A stretch of 54,750 nucleotides of DNA from Flavobacterium sp. ALJ2 (GCF_015594725.1 NZ_JADNRC010000019.1:1-54750), one strand, 5' to 3'. Positions 34,564 through 44,401 are shown, counted from the stretch's first letter. Numbers and translations are program-made. The notes: generated by a model from the letters alone, not told the origin.

Positions 34564-35359
34564 AAGTAGGCAAGAAAAACTCACTTGCATTTGCAATCTT
34601 TCCTCCTATAATAAAACTATCGGCAGAGAAATTCCCTAACCACGGAAAAACAATTGTAGCCAAATCTTCTCCCATTTGTTCAAATACTTCTATTGCCAAT
34701 TTATCTCCAGTTTTTGCCAGATTAAAAAGTTCTAGACCATTGTTTATTTCTTTTCCGCTTAAAGCGAAATAACCAGCTATAAGTCCTCGTGCCGAAACAT
34801 AATCTTCAGCTATTCCATCTTTATACGGAAGATCATATATTTCACCATCATTTGGAACTAAATTCCCTGTACTTATCGATTTTCCTTTATCTATAAAACA
34901 AGCTCCTAATCCAGTACCAAGCGTAATAGCCATAACTTTTTTAGAAAGATTATCAGCATCTTTAAAAACTTCTCCTTTACCAAAACAAACAGCATCATTC
35001 TCAAAAAGAATTGGAAAATTACTTGAAAGATTCAATTTATCTTTAAATAAATCTCTAACATTTAATCCGTAAAAATGCTCATACTTAGATTGTCCTTTTA
35101 TCCAGCAAACTCCATTCGTATAATCAAATGGTCCTGGCATACACACTGCTAATCCTATTGTTTTTTCTATTTTAGAATTTTCGATAGAAGTACGAATTAC
35201 TTTTTCCCAAATAGTCATCACTTCTTCCACTGGTATATTTGAATCAAAAGATTCTTTATGCAATGAAAAATCAATCACTTTCATGTCTGTTATATTTATA
35301 ACCGCTGCGGTAATATGTGTGCCTCCAATGTCTAATCCAACGGCATATTCTTTATTCAT
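34457..35359 (-). CDS. ROK-family sugar kinase, probable mannokinase role
   Basis: A 300-aa ASKHA-fold kinase. The N-terminal phosphate loop is GLDIGGTHITAAV; ENDAVCFGKGE and TLGTGLGACFIDKG supply the sugar-binding and phosphate 2 segments. The cysteine-containing zinc motif usual in ROK proteins is absent: the region reads STGNLVPNDGEIYDLPYKDG. Met at 35359 is chosen because it directly precedes the first strand (MNKEYAVGLDIGG). Placed in a mannoside PUL with manA, it most likely phosphorylates mannose; glucose or fructose are alternatives. Its 3' end is part of the 341-bp duplication. Confidence 0.83.
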   Translation of the reverse strand: MNKEYAVGLDIGGTHITAAVINITDMKVIDFSLHKESFDSNIPVEEVMTIWEKVIRTSIENSKIEKTIGLAVCMPGPFDYTNGVCWIKGQSKYEHFYGLNVRDLFKDKLNLSSNFPILFENDAVCFGKGEVFKDADNLSKKVMAITLGTGLGACFIDKGKSISTGNLVPNDGEIYDLPYKDGIAEDYVSARGLIAGYFALSGKEINNGLELFNLAKTGDKLAIEVFEQMGEDLATIVFPWLGNFSADSFIIGGKIANASEFFLPTFIKKIKEAGSKVDVSISTDNEKAALLGATSMLYTA

Positions 35360-35490
35360 TCTTATTTTTTTTGGAATTGAACCATTAATCAATTAACTGA
35401 ATCTAACTTTTGTTTTCAATTCATTCCTAACCCGTTTTAAAAACTTATTAGGATACTTAATCTCTTAATGGTAAATATATTTTTAGTTTT

Positions 35491-36951
35491 TTAAATGTTT
35501 TTGTCTTTTAAAATTTGTGGATAATGAATACTTGTGTGCACTATCATTTCTCCAAATAATGTATTTGCCCAAGCAAACCATTTTCGGGTGAACTTGGTAA
35601 CATCATCTTTATGAAATGACTCATGCATAAATCCTGTATCGGCATTTGTTTTTATCAAATTACTAATGCAATGTTTTATTTCATTTTCGTCGACACTAGT
35701 TATAGCTCTTAATACAATACTCATAGGCCAAATGGTATCTGTTCCTGTGTGTGGACCTCCAACACCTTCTCCTGCTTTTCCTTTGTAGAAAAAAGGATTA
35801 TTTTCTGAAAGTACTACTTTACGGGTATTCAGATAAAGTGGACTATCTGGTTCAATAGCTCCTAAATACGGTAATGATAATAAGGAAGGAACATTGGCAT
35901 CATCCATCATATGGAAACTTCCGTAACCGTTTACTTCAAAAGCAATAATTTTTCCGAATTTTGGATGTTCTATGATCCCGTTTTCTTCTAATCCTTTCTG
36001 AACTTGCCCTTGTAATTCTTTGGCTTTAGCAACTAAATCATTATCTTTTAATGCTGGTAAAGAGAAGATTTCCTGAAGATATCCAAGTACTTCGATAGCA
36101 AACATATTACTCGGAATTAAATATCCAAATAATGTACTATCGTCACTCGGTCTAAAAGTCGAAACAATTAATCCGCATGGCTTTACAGGATATCCGTAAC
36201 CGCTTAATGGTACTCCATCTGTAGCCCAAGCTGTTACTCTCTGGAAATTATATGGTCCTTTATCTGTCCAGCGTTGTTGTTCTTTGAACGTTTGCAATAC
36301 CAAAAGCATAGCTTCTTTCCACTTACTGTCAAACAGACTTGTGTCTCCGGTTTCTTTCCAATATCCGTGTGCCAATCGTATCGGGTAACACAAACTATCA
36401 ATCTCCCATTTGCGCTCGTGAATACCCGGCTGCATTTTGGTCATGTCATTTTTCCATTCGCTTACCTGATTAAAATCTTTGTAAAAAGCATTCGCATAAG
36501 GATCTAATAAAATACATTTCGTTTGGCGGTTGATTACACCTTTTACCAATTCGGCTAATTTTTTATCTTCTTTTACAAACGGAATATAAGGCCATATTTG
36601 TGCTGTGCTATCACGTAACCACATCGCATCAATATCTCCTGTAATTACATATGTATCTGGTTTTCCGTCGATGATTTCAAAATCAACAGTTGTATCTAGT
36701 GTATTTGGGAAACAGTTCTCAAACAACCAAGCCAATTCTGGGTTTGCTATTTGTTTTTTGATTCTTACAATAGCTGCTTCAATAGCTTTACTTGTGAATT
36801 TTCTTTCGGCTAATGGTGGTCTTTTGGTAATAAAATCTTTTAGTGCAAAATTAAAAGCATCTGATTGCATTCCGAAAGCGTCTGTTTGGAGCGCCAATAA
36901 TCCTGCTGAAAAAATCCCTGTGTTTTTTATAAATTTTCTACGTGATTGCAT
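35491..36951 (-). CDS. GH125 exo-alpha-1,6-mannosidase
   Basis: A 486-aa glycoside hydrolase (formerly DUF1237) that removes non-reducing alpha-1,6-mannose by an inverting mechanism. It begins with a twin-arginine-type signal (MQSRRKFIKNTGIFSAGLLA). Family segments include TGDIDAMWLRDSTAQIWPYI, KWEIDSLCYPIRLAHGYWKE and GVGGPHTGTDTIWPMSIVLR. Met at 36951 is used because of the signal. It lies 4 bp downstream of the GH92 gene, so the two are translated from one mRNA. Confidence 0.92.
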   Translation of the reverse strand: MQSRRKFIKNTGIFSAGLLALQTDAFGMQSDAFNFALKDFITKRPPLAERKFTSKAIEAAIVRIKKQIANPELAWLFENCFPNTLDTTVDFEIIDGKPDTYVITGDIDAMWLRDSTAQIWPYIPFVKEDKKLAELVKGVINRQTKCILLDPYANAFYKDFNQVSEWKNDMTKMQPGIHERKWEIDSLCYPIRLAHGYWKETGDTSLFDSKWKEAMLLVLQTFKEQQRWTDKGPYNFQRVTAWATDGVPLSGYGYPVKPCGLIVSTFRPSDDSTLFGYLIPSNMFAIEVLGYLQEIFSLPALKDNDLVAKAKELQGQVQKGLEENGIIEHPKFGKIIAFEVNGYGSFHMMDDANVPSLLSLPYLGAIEPDSPLYLNTRKVVLSENNPFFYKGKAGEGVGGPHTGTDTIWPMSIVLRAITSVDENEIKHCISNLIKTNADTGFMHESFHKDDVTKFTRKWFAWANTLFGEMIVHTSIHYPQILKDKNI

Positions 36952-36955
36952 AGTA

Positions 36956-39241
36956 TTATTTTGAGGTTGAATAAGAATATGGATAGGCACTTGCTGAAGT
37001 CCCTCTTTGTAAATTAGGTTTGCTGGTCATGTCAAAATTTAACTCACCACCTTTTAATACGTCAAAATGGTTAATAAAATTTTTGGTATGCGTTGCATTA
37101 TTCCATTTTAAATCCTGAACATATTTATTGGTTTCAGAATTATTTGGTGCATTTATAATAAATTGCTTTCCGTTTTCTAACTGTAATGTTACTTTTTTGA
37201 ATAATGGCGCTCCCAGAACATATTCGTCTGTTCCTGGACAAACGGGATAGAATCCCATTGCAGAGAAAACATACCAAGCCGAAGTTTGTCCGTTATCCTC
37301 ATCTCCGCAATATCCATCCGGAGTTGGTTTGTACAAACGATCCATTACTTCTCTGGACCAATATTGCGTTTTCCAAGGTTCGCCTGCATAATTATACAAA
37401 TAAATCATGTGTTGGATAGGCTGATTTCCGTGTGCATATTGTCCCATATTCATGATTTGCATTTCACGGATTTCATGAATAACAGCTCCGTAATAACTAT
37501 CATCAAAAACTGGTGGAGTTGTAAAAACAGCATCTAATTTGGCTGTAAATTTTTTCTCGCCACCCATTAAATCAATCAAACCATTTACGTCATGAAAAAC
37601 ACTCCAGCTATAATGCCAAGCATTTCCTTCGGTAAATGCATCTCCCCATTTAAATGGATTAAATTTTTTAGGAAAACTTCCGTCTTTATTTCTACCGCTC
37701 ATCAATCCGATTTCTGGATTATAAAGATTCTTGTAATTCATCATTCGTTTTTCGAATAAACTGATTTCATTTTTAGGACGGTTTAAGGCTTTCGCCAATT
37801 TCCAAATTGTAAAATCATCATATGCATATTCTAGTGTTCTAGCTGCATTTTCATTAATCTTAACATCATAAGGAACATATCCTAAGGTGTTATAATATTC
37901 TACTCCTCTTCTTCCTACTGCATCCATTGGCCCTTCATTATTGGCTCCATGTAATAAGGCTTCATATAATTTATTAATATCATATCCTCGCAATCCTTTT
38001 ATGTAAGCATCAGACACTACTGATGCCGAATTGTTACCAACCATTACATTTCTAAACCCCGGACTTGACCATTCTGGCAAAAATCCGCCTTCTTTATAAT
38101 CGTTAATTAATCCTTCCTGCATTTCTTTGTTTATAGAAGGGTAAACTAAATTAAGTAATGGATATAAAGCACGGAATGTGTCCCAAAATCCTGTTCCTGC
38201 AAACATATAACCCGGCAATACTTTGCCATTATAAGGGCTGTAATGCATAATTTCTCCCTTAGCATCTATTTCATATTGTTTTTGTGGAAAACAAACGGTA
38301 CGATACAAACAGGAATAAAATGTTTTAAGTTGTTCTTCGCTTCCTCCTTCTACAGTTAATTTCCCTAAAATTTTGTTCCATTCTTGTTTTGATTCGGCTA
38401 CTGTTTTATCAAAAGTTGCTTTTCCTAACTCGCTATTCAAATTCAGCTCTGCTTGTTCTATGCTGATAAATGATGAGGCTACTTTTACATTTACTTTCTC
38501 TCCTTTTTTAGTTTTAAAACCAACTATTGCACCTACATGATTGTCTTTTAATTCTAGTTTGTTTTTTTCTAAAACCTTGCCATGCCAAGTATAATTTGTT
38601 GCAAATGGTTTATCAAATTGTAATACAAAATAGTTTTTAAAATTCTCCGGAACTCCGCCACTATTGCGAGTTGTGTAGCCAATAATTTTATTTTCTGACG
38701 GAATTATTTTAATATAAGATCCTTTATCAAATGCATCAATTACAATAGAAGATTGTTCGTTTTCAGGAAAAGTAATCTGAAAATGTGCCGCTCTTTCGGT
38801 TGCTGTAATTTCGGTTGTAACATCGTAGTCGGCAAGATAAACGCTGTAATAATAGGGTTTCGAAACCTCAGCTTTATGGCTGAACCAGCTTCCTCTTTCG
38901 TCTTCTGCAAAAGCTAATTTTCCTGTTACTGGCATGATCGAAAACTGTCCGTAATCGTTCATCCAAGGTGATGGCTGATGCGTTTGTTTGAATCCTCTAA
39001 TCTTTTCTGCGGTATAAACATACGCCCATCCGTCGCCCATTTTTCCTGTTTGCGGCGTCCAGAAATTCATTCCCCATGGTCGGCAAATTGCAGGATAGGT
39101 ATTTCCGTTTGAAAGACTGTGTAACGATTGTGTTCCCATTAACGGGTTAACATATTCTACAGGATCTAACGTTTTAATTTGTGCATTTACAAAAATGCAG
39201 CAATGTAATATCCCTAAAAAAATTAAACTTTTTATTTTCAT
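36956..39241 (-). CDS. GH92 exo-alpha-mannosidase (1)
   Basis: A 761-aa calcium-dependent alpha-mannosidase with a signal peptide (cleavage after IFVNAQ), an N-terminal beta-sandwich and a C-terminal (alpha/alpha)6 catalytic domain. Hallmarks: YVNPLMGTQSLHSLSNGNTY at the N-terminus, WDTFRALYPL, EGNAWHYSWSVFHD and DNGQTSAWYVFSAMGFYPVC. The loop YAHGNQPIQHMIYLYNYAG has Gln where the paralogue at 39444 has Glu (GNEPNHH), which may mean a different linkage preference (alpha-1,2 versus alpha-1,3/1,4/1,6). Tightly coupled to the GH125 gene. Confidence 0.93.
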   Translation of the reverse strand: MKIKSLIFLGILHCCIFVNAQIKTLDPVEYVNPLMGTQSLHSLSNGNTYPAICRPWGMNFWTPQTGKMGDGWAYVYTAEKIRGFKQTHQPSPWMNDYGQFSIMPVTGKLAFAEDERGSWFSHKAEVSKPYYYSVYLADYDVTTEITATERAAHFQITFPENEQSSIVIDAFDKGSYIKIIPSENKIIGYTTRNSGGVPENFKNYFVLQFDKPFATNYTWHGKVLEKNKLELKDNHVGAIVGFKTKKGEKVNVKVASSFISIEQAELNLNSELGKATFDKTVAESKQEWNKILGKLTVEGGSEEQLKTFYSCLYRTVCFPQKQYEIDAKGEIMHYSPYNGKVLPGYMFAGTGFWDTFRALYPLLNLVYPSINKEMQEGLINDYKEGGFLPEWSSPGFRNVMVGNNSASVVSDAYIKGLRGYDINKLYEALLHGANNEGPMDAVGRRGVEYYNTLGYVPYDVKINENAARTLEYAYDDFTIWKLAKALNRPKNEISLFEKRMMNYKNLYNPEIGLMSGRNKDGSFPKKFNPFKWGDAFTEGNAWHYSWSVFHDVNGLIDLMGGEKKFTAKLDAVFTTPPVFDDSYYGAVIHEIREMQIMNMGQYAHGNQPIQHMIYLYNYAGEPWKTQYWSREVMDRLYKPTPDGYCGDEDNGQTSAWYVFSAMGFYPVCPGTDEYVLGAPLFKKVTLQLENGKQFIINAPNNSETNKYVQDLKWNNATHTKNFINHFDVLKGGELNFDMTSKPNLQRGTSASAYPYSYSTSK

Positions 39242-39443
39242 AATTATATGCTTTACGCTTTAAGCTGTAGGCTATAAGCTTTAAACTGTGAGTATATACT
39301 CTAAACTTTGTGTTAATATATGCCCAAAACAATCCCAAAACTTGTCATTTCAAATGGCAAAATTGCGCAGACCAACTTTAAACTTGAGTTTTTATCAACG
39401 TTCCTACTTCTTAAATCTAAAATCTCTTCTCTAAAATCTAAAA
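39242..39443. repeat. Intergenic degenerate repeats (GCTTTAAGCTGTAGGC and AAATCTAAAATC types)
   Basis: Directly upstream of the GH92 gene, 39250-39300 holds a run of short similar units (CTTTACGCTTTAAGCTGTAG, GCTATAAGCTTTAAACTGTG). 39410-39445 holds AAATCTAAAATC repeated with a gap. The latter type recurs near 44160 (TTTAGATTTTAGATT). Confidence 0.5.
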
Positions 39444-41708
39444 TTAAAGTGGCCTATCTTCTTTCTTCACTCCAAAAGTTGTCGATGGTTTGCTTCCCAT
39501 AAACAATTTTAACTCTCCTCCTTTTACAATCATATCATGCGTGATATATGATTTTCTATAAGGTTTTCCGTTGTACTCTGCTTTTTGGATATAGATATTT
39601 GTTTTGCTATTATTTATTGCATTCAATGTAAATGAAATTCCTTCTTTATGATGAATTGTCGCTGTATTTACTATTGGACTTCCTAAAACATAAATTCCGT
39701 TTGCGGGATTAACTGAATAGAATCCCATTGCTGAGAATACATACCAAGCCGACATTTGTCCTAAATCTTCATTTCCGCATAAACCGTCTGGTTTTGTAGA
39801 GTAGAATTTATCATCTATTTCACGAATAAGTTTTGCAGTTTTCCAAGGTTGTCCTGCGTATGCATATAAATATGGAATATGGTGATTTGGCTCATTTCCT
39901 TGTGCATATTGACCAATTAATCCACTAATATCTGGTGAAATTTCTTCGCCTTCGACTTTATCTGTTATCAGGAACAATGAATCTAACTTGGCAAGAAATT
40001 TATCTTCGCTTCCGAATAATTCAATTAGTCCGTAAGGATCCTGAGGAACTAACCAAGTGTATTGCCATGCATTTCCCTCTACATAATCGTCTTTACGATG
40101 TGCTGATGAAAGCGGATTAAATGGTGTTCTCCAATTTCCATCGGTTAATTTTCCTCGCATGAATGTTGTTTCTTTATCGAAATAAAGCTTGTACAAATTA
40201 GCTCTTTTAGTGAAATAATTATAATCATCTGTTTTACCCAATGATTTTGCCATTAGTGCAATACAATAATCATCTATAGCATATTCTAAAGCATTCCCAA
40301 CAGATTCTAACAATTTATCCGCAGGAATATATTCTAATTTCTGAACATAATCCATTCCCTCGCGTGTTTGCATAGCTGTTTTTTTGATGGCTTCATAAGC
40401 TAATGCCACATCGTAATCTCTATAACCTTTCATATAGGCATCTACAATAACTGCAATCGAGTGATTCCCGTTCATGGTATTGGTTTCATTCCCCATTAAA
40501 TGCCAAACAGGTAATCTTCCTTGTTGCTCGTAGATTGCCAAAAATGATTTAACAATATCATTAATTTTATCTGGATGTGTAATCGTGTATAAAGGATGCA
40601 AAGCACGGTAGGTATCCCAAAGAGAAAAGGTAGTATAATTGGTGAAATTTGCTTTTTCGTATACTTTTTTATCTGTCCCTCTATAATCTCCGTTTACATC
40701 ATTAAAGATTGATGGTGCAAACATGGTATGATACATGGCAGTATAAAAAACTTTTGTTGTTTTATCATCTGCTTTTATCTGAATCTTATTTAATTCTTTG
40801 TTCCATTTTGAAGTTGCTTCTTTTGCTACAGCATTAAAATCCCAACCTGGAATCTCAGCTTTGATATTCGCGGAAGCGTTCTCATAACTTACTGGGGATA
40901 TTCCAACTTTTACTAAAACTTGTTTATTTTTTAAAGTTGTAAAATCCAAAACGGCCTTCATTTTTAATCCTTCGCCTTCGTTTCCTGAAACAGAAGTTTT
41001 ATCGTCATAAAGTGCCATATTTGAAATTGGCTCAGAAAATTCCATTGTAAAAAATATACGTTGATCAGCAGCCCAACCTGTAGAATATCTATATCCTGCA
41101 AGGGTTGTTTCGTTTATCTTTTTTATAAATGTTTTTACTGGTTTGTCCCAACCAATTCCGTCTGCAAGATCTAGTAAAACGTGATTATCTGTAGCGGCAT
41201 TAAATGTATATTTATGAAAACCTACTCTTTCACTTGCTGTTAACTCTGCTTTAATTTTGTATTTATCCAATAAAACACTGTAATATCCAGCTTTGCTTAC
41301 TTCGTTTTTATGAGAGAAATAAGATCCATAACCAGTTACCATATCTTCTTTTGTTCCTTTGGTAAGTGGCACTTTTCCTGATACTGGCAATAACAGAATG
41401 TCATTTAAATCCCCAATTCCAGTTCCGCTTAAATGTGTGTGTGTGAATCCTAAAATGGTATTACTGGCATAATTGTATCCGCTGCACCAATCCCAACCTT
41501 CAAAAACATTTACTGGTCCTAATTGTACTGCTCCAAAGGGAACATTAGCACCAACAAATACATGTCCGTGTCCTGCAGATCCTATCAGTGGATTTACATA
41601 TTGGGTGTAATCTATACTAGTTTGTTTTGCTTTCTTTTCCTGTGAAATAACAGGTAAATTAATTAGTATAATTATGGAGAAAACAATGTGTTTATATTTT
41701 GTAATCAT
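39444..41708 (-). CDS. GH92 exo-alpha-mannosidase (2)
   Basis: A 754-aa paralogue of the preceding GH92. It has a signal peptide (cleaved near VISQ), N-terminal YVNPLIGSAGHGHVFVGANV, catalytic WDTYRALHPL, EGNAWQYTWLVPQD, GNEPNHHIPYLYAYAG and DLGQMSAWYVFSAMGFY. The GNEP loop with its His pair matches the pattern linked with alpha-1,2-mannosidase specificity in characterised GH92 enzymes. It would trim terminal mannose from high-mannose glycans in the periplasm. It is flanked on both sides by repeat-rich spacers of about 200 bp. Confidence 0.93.
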   Translation of the reverse strand: MITKYKHIVFSIIILINLPVISQEKKAKQTSIDYTQYVNPLIGSAGHGHVFVGANVPFGAVQLGPVNVFEGWDWCSGYNYASNTILGFTHTHLSGTGIGDLNDILLLPVSGKVPLTKGTKEDMVTGYGSYFSHKNEVSKAGYYSVLLDKYKIKAELTASERVGFHKYTFNAATDNHVLLDLADGIGWDKPVKTFIKKINETTLAGYRYSTGWAADQRIFFTMEFSEPISNMALYDDKTSVSGNEGEGLKMKAVLDFTTLKNKQVLVKVGISPVSYENASANIKAEIPGWDFNAVAKEATSKWNKELNKIQIKADDKTTKVFYTAMYHTMFAPSIFNDVNGDYRGTDKKVYEKANFTNYTTFSLWDTYRALHPLYTITHPDKINDIVKSFLAIYEQQGRLPVWHLMGNETNTMNGNHSIAVIVDAYMKGYRDYDVALAYEAIKKTAMQTREGMDYVQKLEYIPADKLLESVGNALEYAIDDYCIALMAKSLGKTDDYNYFTKRANLYKLYFDKETTFMRGKLTDGNWRTPFNPLSSAHRKDDYVEGNAWQYTWLVPQDPYGLIELFGSEDKFLAKLDSLFLITDKVEGEEISPDISGLIGQYAQGNEPNHHIPYLYAYAGQPWKTAKLIREIDDKFYSTKPDGLCGNEDLGQMSAWYVFSAMGFYSVNPANGIYVLGSPIVNTATIHHKEGISFTLNAINNSKTNIYIQKAEYNGKPYRKSYITHDMIVKGGELKLFMGSKPSTTFGVKKEDRPL

Positions 41709-41929
41709 GTTATTCGTTTTTTATTTTACTTGTGTCATGGCACACGGATGACGCGGATTAAACTGATTTACGCAGATATTTTTTAATCTTTGAACATAAA
41801 AAAATTAACCGCACAGTACACAGTCCCGATAGCTATCGGGATACGCAAAGTTCACAAAGTAGACGCACTGCTGTGGACCTCTACGGAAAACCTTTGTCAC
41901 TTTGCACCTCAGAACCTTAGTACCTTTTT
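41709..41929. repeat. Intergenic repeats (CGGATGACGCGGATT type, CCCGATAGCTATCGGG palindrome, ACCTTTGTC type)
   Basis: Three repeat kinds lie side by side: CACGGATGACGCGGATTAAA (41743-41762) with further degenerate units to about 41795; the perfect 16-bp palindrome CCCGATAGCTATCGGG at 41825-41840; and the AACCTTTGTCACTTTGCACC / CTTAGTACC type at 41888-41937. All recur elsewhere in the window. Confidence 0.6.
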
Positions 41930-43918
41930 TTAGTACCTCTTTAAAACATCATAAAGAGAATAAACCTTAACCTCTGGTTTTGCAATTTTCCCTTCAAACG
42001 TAATTGTTCTTTCTTCTCCTTCTTTTAAGTCGATGTAATTATCGCTCCATTTTCCTGTATATCCTTTTATGGAAACATTTACATATTTGGCAAACTTAGA
42101 AGCTTTCAGGGTCAGCTTATTTCCTTGAACTTTCCATGTGATTTTTGGGTCTTCTAGTTTTAAATCTATCGGACGTGTCAAATCAATTTCTGGTTTAATA
42201 TCATCTCGATAGGCTTCTTTCATAGCATACCAAGCAGCTTTGGGCTGACGATCGTAATAATCGGTTACACTCCAGCTTGCTACTGGCCAGCAATCGTTAA
42301 GTTGCCAAACCAATGTTCCCATATTATAAGGTGCTTTAGAACGGTGAATTCCGATAATATTTTTAAGCGAATAATATTGTAAACACTGTGTGAGATACGT
42401 ATAATCCTCGACATTCATTTTCTTGATTTTAGTCGAATCAATGAAATATCTGCTCAAATAAGAATCTAATTTCATGAATCCTTTTCCTGCTTTTTGATGC
42501 GCTTGCAAAATATCTGAATATAAATATCGGTCTTCTGGCAAAGTAAATCTTTCGACTGAAGAATAATTTGGCATTGCCTGCATTCCGTATTCACTCACAA
42601 ACCGTCCTGTTTTTTTCTGTACGGCTTCTACATCTTCTAGTCCCCACCAAGTTCCCCAATAATGGCTATCTCCTTCGGTAATACTTTTTTCTTTAGACCA
42701 ATGAAATAATGGTGATGAACTAATATATGGTCTTTTATTATCGACTTCTTTTACCCATTTTGGGATACTATCCTGAAATAAGCGAACGTAATCTTTCCAC
42801 AATCGTGTTGAATCTTGTTTGGACATATTCATGCTTTTTTGCCAACCCCAGTTTTTAAATGCTTCATCGGCTTCGTTATTTCCGCACCACAATACAATAC
42901 TCGGATGATGACGCAAACGCTTTACCTGATATTGCACTTCTTTTTTTACATTGTCAAAAAAGGCATCATCTCCCGGCACCATTGTTCCTGCGAACATAAA
43001 GTCTTGCCAAACATTAATTCCGTATTTATCACATAAGTCATAAAAATAATCATCTTCATAAACTCCTCCACCCCAAATACGCAACATATTCATATTGGCA
43101 TCTTTGGCCATCAAAACTACTTTTTCGTATTCTTTCTTGGTCATTCGGGAAAGAAATGCATCTGAAGGAATGTAATTGGCTCCTTTCATATAGACAGGCT
43201 TTCCGTCGATTTTAAAATAGAATGATTTACCTAAACTGTCTGGTTGTTGTACTAGCTCTATCTTACGGTTAAGTACATACGGTTTTTCAGGAGTTTTTTC
43301 GTCATAAGCTTCTAATCGTGGTGTTTTCCATATTCCGCAAGTAGTAAATTTTGGTCCCCAATCCCATCCAAAATGGTATTGCGCTTTACGCACATAAGCA
43401 CGAGGATTATCTGGAATTACAAATGGTAAATCTTTCTTAGCTAGTGAGTCTACTACATTTTGTGCCGATTTAAATACGATTACCAAATCATTATTTCCTG
43501 ATTTGATTATTTTCTTTACATCAACTCTCCATTGTCTGAACATATTATCGGCTTTTAAAACCAATTGATTGTTCAGGTAAACTGTTGCATAAGTATCTAA
43601 TCCATCAAATACTAGTTCTGCATTTTTTTTGTTAAGCGTTGTTGGCGTAACCTGAAAGGTAGTTTTATACTCCCAATCTTTCTTTTCTATCCATTCCAGC
43701 TTTTTTTCGTTGTCCCGATAAAATGGGTCTGGTATTAATTTGTTGTTTAACAAATCGGTATGAATCTCTCCAGGAACAGTTGCTGGATACCACTTTGTGG
43801 TTTTTGTTTCCCGATATTGCCAATCTTTTTTTATATCTATATTTTGTGCACGTACTGCAAATGAAAAATTTGCAAGACATATGCCGACAAACCAATAAAA
43901 GCTTTTTTTACATTCCAT
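41930..43918 (-). CDS. GH2 beta-mannosidase, domain-reduced
   Basis: A 662-aa secreted enzyme (signal peptide ending AVRAQ) hydrolysing terminal beta-mannose, as in the Man-beta-1,4-GlcNAc core of N-glycans. The N-terminal sugar-binding domain is intact (WKTPRLEAYDE at its end). The catalytic barrel carries acid/base WCGNNEADEAF and nucleophile FVSEYGMQAMP. Typical relatives have 820-860 residues. Here the sequence passes from PRLEAYDE to RKIELVQQPDSLGKSFYFK with only ~10 residues between, so the central Ig-like domain is missing, and the domain after the barrel also looks lost (KEAYRDDIKPEIDLTRPIDL). Catalytic residues are complete. Confidence 0.9.
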   Translation of the reverse strand: MECKKSFYWFVGICLANFSFAVRAQNIDIKKDWQYRETKTTKWYPATVPGEIHTDLLNNKLIPDPFYRDNEKKLEWIEKKDWEYKTTFQVTPTTLNKKNAELVFDGLDTYATVYLNNQLVLKADNMFRQWRVDVKKIIKSGNNDLVIVFKSAQNVVDSLAKKDLPFVIPDNPRAYVRKAQYHFGWDWGPKFTTCGIWKTPRLEAYDEKTPEKPYVLNRKIELVQQPDSLGKSFYFKIDGKPVYMKGANYIPSDAFLSRMTKKEYEKVVLMAKDANMNMLRIWGGGVYEDDYFYDLCDKYGINVWQDFMFAGTMVPGDDAFFDNVKKEVQYQVKRLRHHPSIVLWCGNNEADEAFKNWGWQKSMNMSKQDSTRLWKDYVRLFQDSIPKWVKEVDNKRPYISSSPLFHWSKEKSITEGDSHYWGTWWGLEDVEAVQKKTGRFVSEYGMQAMPNYSSVERFTLPEDRYLYSDILQAHQKAGKGFMKLDSYLSRYFIDSTKIKKMNVEDYTYLTQCLQYYSLKNIIGIHRSKAPYNMGTLVWQLNDCWPVASWSVTDYYDRQPKAAWYAMKEAYRDDIKPEIDLTRPIDLKLEDPKITWKVQGNKLTLKASKFAKYVNVSIKGYTGKWSDNYIDLKEGEERTITFEGKIAKPEVKVYSLYDVLKRY

Positions 43919-44341
43919 TTTTACTGAGTAATAAAATTATTATTTATGTCTAATTCTTAAAAGTTTTTTTGCAAATAGCAAAAGATAATTTAGCCGTTGG
44001 CAGTGGGAGAAGGATAATTGCCCTCCACAATTAATTCCTTCTCTCTTTAGGTTTTATATCTTAGAATAAGAGTAACTAACAAAAATATCTAGACATTATT
44101 TTCCCTTTTTACGGCTGCCAAACTTTAATTAATTTTAGTCCCGACGCTTCGGGAGTGACTTTAGATTTTAGATTGCTTAAAAAAATCAATCATTCATTTT
44201 AAGTTATATTGAAAGTAATTCCATCTTTTTCAGCAAAAAGTATTTTACTGATTGCGAAAAAAAAGGTACTAAAAAACAATGTATTAACCTCTTTATAATA
44301 AATGTTTTTTTTTTATATAAAAATCAAAATAGAAACTTAAA
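43919..44341. other. Spacer between SusD and beta-mannosidase genes
   Basis: About 420 bp without a gene or LacI operator. It contains AGTCCCGACGCTTCGGGAGT (44138-44157), a variant of the CCCGATAGCTATCGGG palindrome, followed by a TTTAGATTTTAGATT repeat. No clear promoter for the downstream enzymes was found, so they probably rely on read-through. Confidence 0.45.
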
Positions 44342-44376
44342 AATAAGCCGGGAGGGTATATCCTACCCGACTTATT
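44342..44376 (-). terminator. Probable attenuating terminator after SusCD
   Basis: AATAAG pairs with CTTATT and, after one mismatch, CGGG with CCCG; a T-rich stretch follows on the minus strand. It lies about 25 bp past the SusD stop and could lower expression of the enzyme genes relative to susCD. Confidence 0.6.
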
Positions 44377-44401
44377 CTAACTAATCAACCAAATTAATTA
44401 T

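Noticed and set aside
39242..39443. Possible CRISPR array from short repeats
   Set aside because: The units are degenerate, too short and without regular unique spacers; no cas gene is present.
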